Below, one piece after another: positions 14,058-15,360 of a stretch of 15,360 bases of DNA. Source of the stretch: JBAXAM01 sp964565935 (GTDB taxonomy: Bacteria > Pseudomonadota > Gammaproteobacteria > UBA9339); NCBI GenBank assembly GCA_964565935.1, contig CAZMGW010000030.1, forward strand, positions 1 through 15,360, written 5' to 3'. Position 1 is the stretch's first letter. Every line of letters begins with the position of its first letter. The translations under genes were made by a program, and so were the position numbers. The notes below the pieces were generated by a model. It worked only from the letters and a program-made list of their open reading frames with translations, had not been told where the DNA came from and did not search any database.

Positions 14058-14984
14058 ATGAAAACGATATCACTAGTTGTTCCATTTTATAACGAGGGAG
14101 ATACGGTTTTTGATTTTTTCAAGCGGATCTTTCCTATTGTAAATGAGATCAAGCGCTATGATTTTGAATTTGTTTGCGTTGACGATGGTAGCGATGATGA
14201 TACTTGCGCGAACCTGCTTAAAGTAAAAGACCGGAGAATTAAGATCATTCAGCTCTCGCGCAATTTTCGCAAAGAAGCCGCGCTTACTGCTGGTATTGAT
14301 TTTGCTACTGGAGACGCGGTTATTCCAATTGATGCTGATCTGCAAGATCCCCCTGAGCTGATAGCAATGATGCTACAGAAGTGGGAGGAGGGATTTGAGG
14401 TGGTTTTGGCAAAGCGGAAGAGTCGTTTGTCTGAATCATGGCTCAAAAGGACTACTGCAAAGTACTTTTATAAACTTCACAATTGGTTGGCTGACCTCAA
14501 TATTCCTGAAAATGTTGGCGATTTCCGTTTGATGGACCGAGTGGTGGTGGAGGCGCTTAAAAAGCTGCCCGAGCGACAGCGTTTTATGAAGGGGCTATTT
14601 GCCTGGGTGGGTTTTAAAAGCACGGTTATAGAATACGATCGTCCAGAGCGCATATCGGGAACAACCAAGTGGAACAAGTGGAAATTGTGGAACTTTGCAA
14701 TTGACGGCATCACAAGTTTTAGCACTTTGCCGTTGCGAGTATGGGGTTATTTAGGAACTTTGTTTGCTCTGATTGCTTTTCTTTATGGCGGCTGGATTAT
14801 GTTAAGAACATTGCTTTTTGGAGTTGATTTGCCTGGATACGCTTCACTTTTTGTTGCTGTTTTGTTTATTGGTGGTATTCAATTGATAGGAATTGGTGTG
14901 TTGGGGGAGTATTTGGGGCGCGCTTATCAAGAAACAAAACGACGACCTATTTATGTGGTGCGAAAAATTATAAACAATTCATGA
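14058..14984 (+). CDS. GT2 polyprenyl-phosphate glycosyltransferase (GtrB/DPM1-like)
   Basis: Transfers a sugar from a nucleotide sugar to undecaprenyl phosphate at the inner membrane, giving a lipid-linked donor for envelope glycan modification. GT-A motifs: VVPFYNE (7-13), VDDGSDD (41-47), IDADLQDPPE (91-100) with the metal-binding DAD, GDFRLMDR (154-161), and ERQRFMKGL (172-180). A juxtamembrane amphipathic stretch (TTKWNKWKLWNFAIDGITSFSTLPLR) and two C-terminal helices (about 229-251 and 262-284) match GtrB/DPM1-like enzymes. The length of 308 is typical. GGGGGTG just before the ATG can serve as ribosome binding site. GtrA-type flippase and acceptor transferase genes are not next to it, so the sugar (for example glucose or aminoarabinose) cannot be assigned. 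Confidence 0.9.
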   Translation: MKTISLVVPFYNEGDTVFDFFKRIFPIVNEIKRYDFEFVCVDDGSDDDTCANLLKVKDRRIKIIQLSRNFRKEAALTAGIDFATGDAVIPIDADLQDPPELIAMMLQKWEEGFEVVLAKRKSRLSESWLKRTTAKYFYKLHNWLADLNIPENVGDFRLMDRVVVEALKKLPERQRFMKGLFAWVGFKSTVIEYDRPERISGTTKWNKWKLWNFAIDGITSFSTLPLRVWGYLGTLFALIAFLYGGWIMLRTLLFGVDLPGYASLFVAVLFIGGIQLIGIGVLGEYLGRAYQETKRRPIYVVRKIINNS

Positions 14985-14997
14985 TGTTATGCAGGTA

Positions 14998-15016
14998 GCC
15001 CCAAAAGGGGTGTTTT
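14998..15016 (+). terminator. Possible weak terminator after the glycosyltransferase gene
   Basis: GCCCC, loop AAAA, GGGGT, then GTTTT. The stem is only four G-C pairs plus a G-U pair, and the T-run is short, so termination may be partial. It lies 14 bases after the stop codon, in the right place. Confidence 0.35.
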
Positions 15017-15059
15017 ATGCCGGCCCTATCACTTGTTAACGGTACTGTCAAATATTTTA

Positions 15060-15088
15060 TTGACAACATGTTGCTAATTGGTCAAAAT
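15060..15088 (+). promoter_or_regulatory. Promoter upstream of tRNA-Tyr
   Basis: Perfect TTGACA (15060-15065), 17-base spacer, CAAAAT (15083-15088), followed by the GC-rich discriminator gaccggc, common at stringently controlled stable-RNA promoters. The tRNA begins 27 bases after the -10 box. The -10 sits inside a GGTCA/TGACC inverted repeat. Confidence 0.5.
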
Positions 15089-15114
15089 GACCGGCTTAAA
15101 TTTTTTTAATACGG

Positions 15115-15197
15115 GGAGGGGTTCCCGAGTGGCCAAAGGGATCAGACTGTAAATCTGCCGGCTTACGCCTTCGTAGGTTCAAATCCTACCCCCTCCA
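15115..15197 (+). tRNA. tRNA-Tyr (anticodon GTA)
   Basis: Class II tRNA closely resembling E. coli tRNA-Tyr. Acceptor GGAGGGG (15115-15121) pairs with CCCCTCC (15190-15196); anticodon stem CAGA/TCTG around loop CTGTAAA with anticodon GTA (15149-15151); a long variable arm; T arm GTAGG-TTCAAAT-CCTAC. Discriminator A at 15197. The next bases are GAG, so CCA is not encoded and must be added after transcription. Confidence 0.96.
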
Positions 15198-15241
15198 GAG
15201 AATTATTTTTTGTATTATATTTCAAAAGGTTTCATGTTTAT

Positions 15242-15269
15242 TTGACCACGAAAAAGTATTTTATATAGT
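15242..15269 (+). promoter_or_regulatory. Promoter between tRNA-Tyr and tRNA-Gly
   Basis: TTGACC (15242-15247), 16-base spacer, TATAGT (15264-15269), about 30 bases before tRNA-Gly. The 102-base spacer between the two tRNAs is AT-rich and otherwise empty. It suggests a separate start for the tRNA-Gly transcript. Confidence 0.45.
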
Positions 15270-15299
15270 TGTAGTTATAGCTAGTTGTTATTGCTTTTT

Positions 15300-15360
15300 G
15301 CGGGTGTAGTTCAATGGTAGAACTTCAGCCTTCCAAGCTGATAGCGTGGGTTCGATTCCC
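15300..15360 (+). tRNA. tRNA-Gly (anticodon TCC), cut by the window end
   Basis: Begins GCGGGTG (acceptor), D arm TAGTTCAATGGTAGAA, anticodon stem-loop CAGC-CTTCCAA-GCTG with anticodon TCC, and T arm start GTGGGTTCGATTCCC. The last dozen or so bases (rest of the acceptor) are outside the window. In gammaproteobacteria a tRNA-Thr and tuf usually follow. Confidence 0.95.

Noticed and set aside
1..15360. CRISPR array, insertion sequence or prophage
   Set aside because: No regular short repeats, transposase or terminal inverted repeats, and no phage structural genes; the ORF6N gene alone is not enough.

Overview
The window reads as chromosomal DNA of a low-GC Gram-negative bacterium, most likely a gammaproteobacterium and possibly of the Legionellales/Coxiella kind. 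The LptA/LptB lipopolysaccharide exporter, short HPF, AmpE next to a dihydrolipoyl dehydrogenase, a type IV prepilin-like protein and the start of a tRNA-Tyr / tRNA-Gly cluster (the arrangement that usually leads into tRNA-Thr and tuf) all fit this. The genus is not determined. Most of the window is housekeeping DNA with short gaps; no stretch over 300 bases lacks a gene.

Left part, minus strand (48-5263): ffh, lptA, lptB and hpf run in one direction, followed by a separate feoA-feoB iron(II) uptake unit with its own promoter. rpoN, often found between lptB and hpf in gammaproteobacteria, is absent, and ffh sits where lptC/kdsC would be expected. lptA has no ATG or GTG start in frame.

Middle part, plus strand (5371-10430): a FimT/GspH-like pseudopilin, adenylate kinase, a CPA2-type cation/proton antiporter membrane domain, AmpE and dihydrolipoyl dehydrogenase. 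These look like separate or loosely grouped housekeeping genes.

Accessory part (10431-14017): an ORF6N-domain gene is split by a -1 frameshift exactly at an A AAA AAC heptamer, followed at once by a 10-bp hairpin. Next comes a compact four-gene operon with overlapping genes: ABC ATPase, six-helix permease, YtrA-type GntR regulator, and a membrane-anchored DUF2807/GIN beta-helix protein with a 20-residue repeat. A good promoter precedes it, and a 24-bp imperfect palindrome overlaps the -10 box. The likely logic is an autoregulated, possibly envelope-stress-responsive transporter whose last gene displays a repeat protein outside the inner membrane. This is the best candidate for an under-described system here.

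Right end (14058-15360): a GtrB/DPM1-like polyprenyl-phosphate glycosyltransferase, then tRNA-Tyr(GTA) without an encoded CCA and tRNA-Gly(TCC), cut by the window edge. Each tRNA has its own promoter-like sequence.
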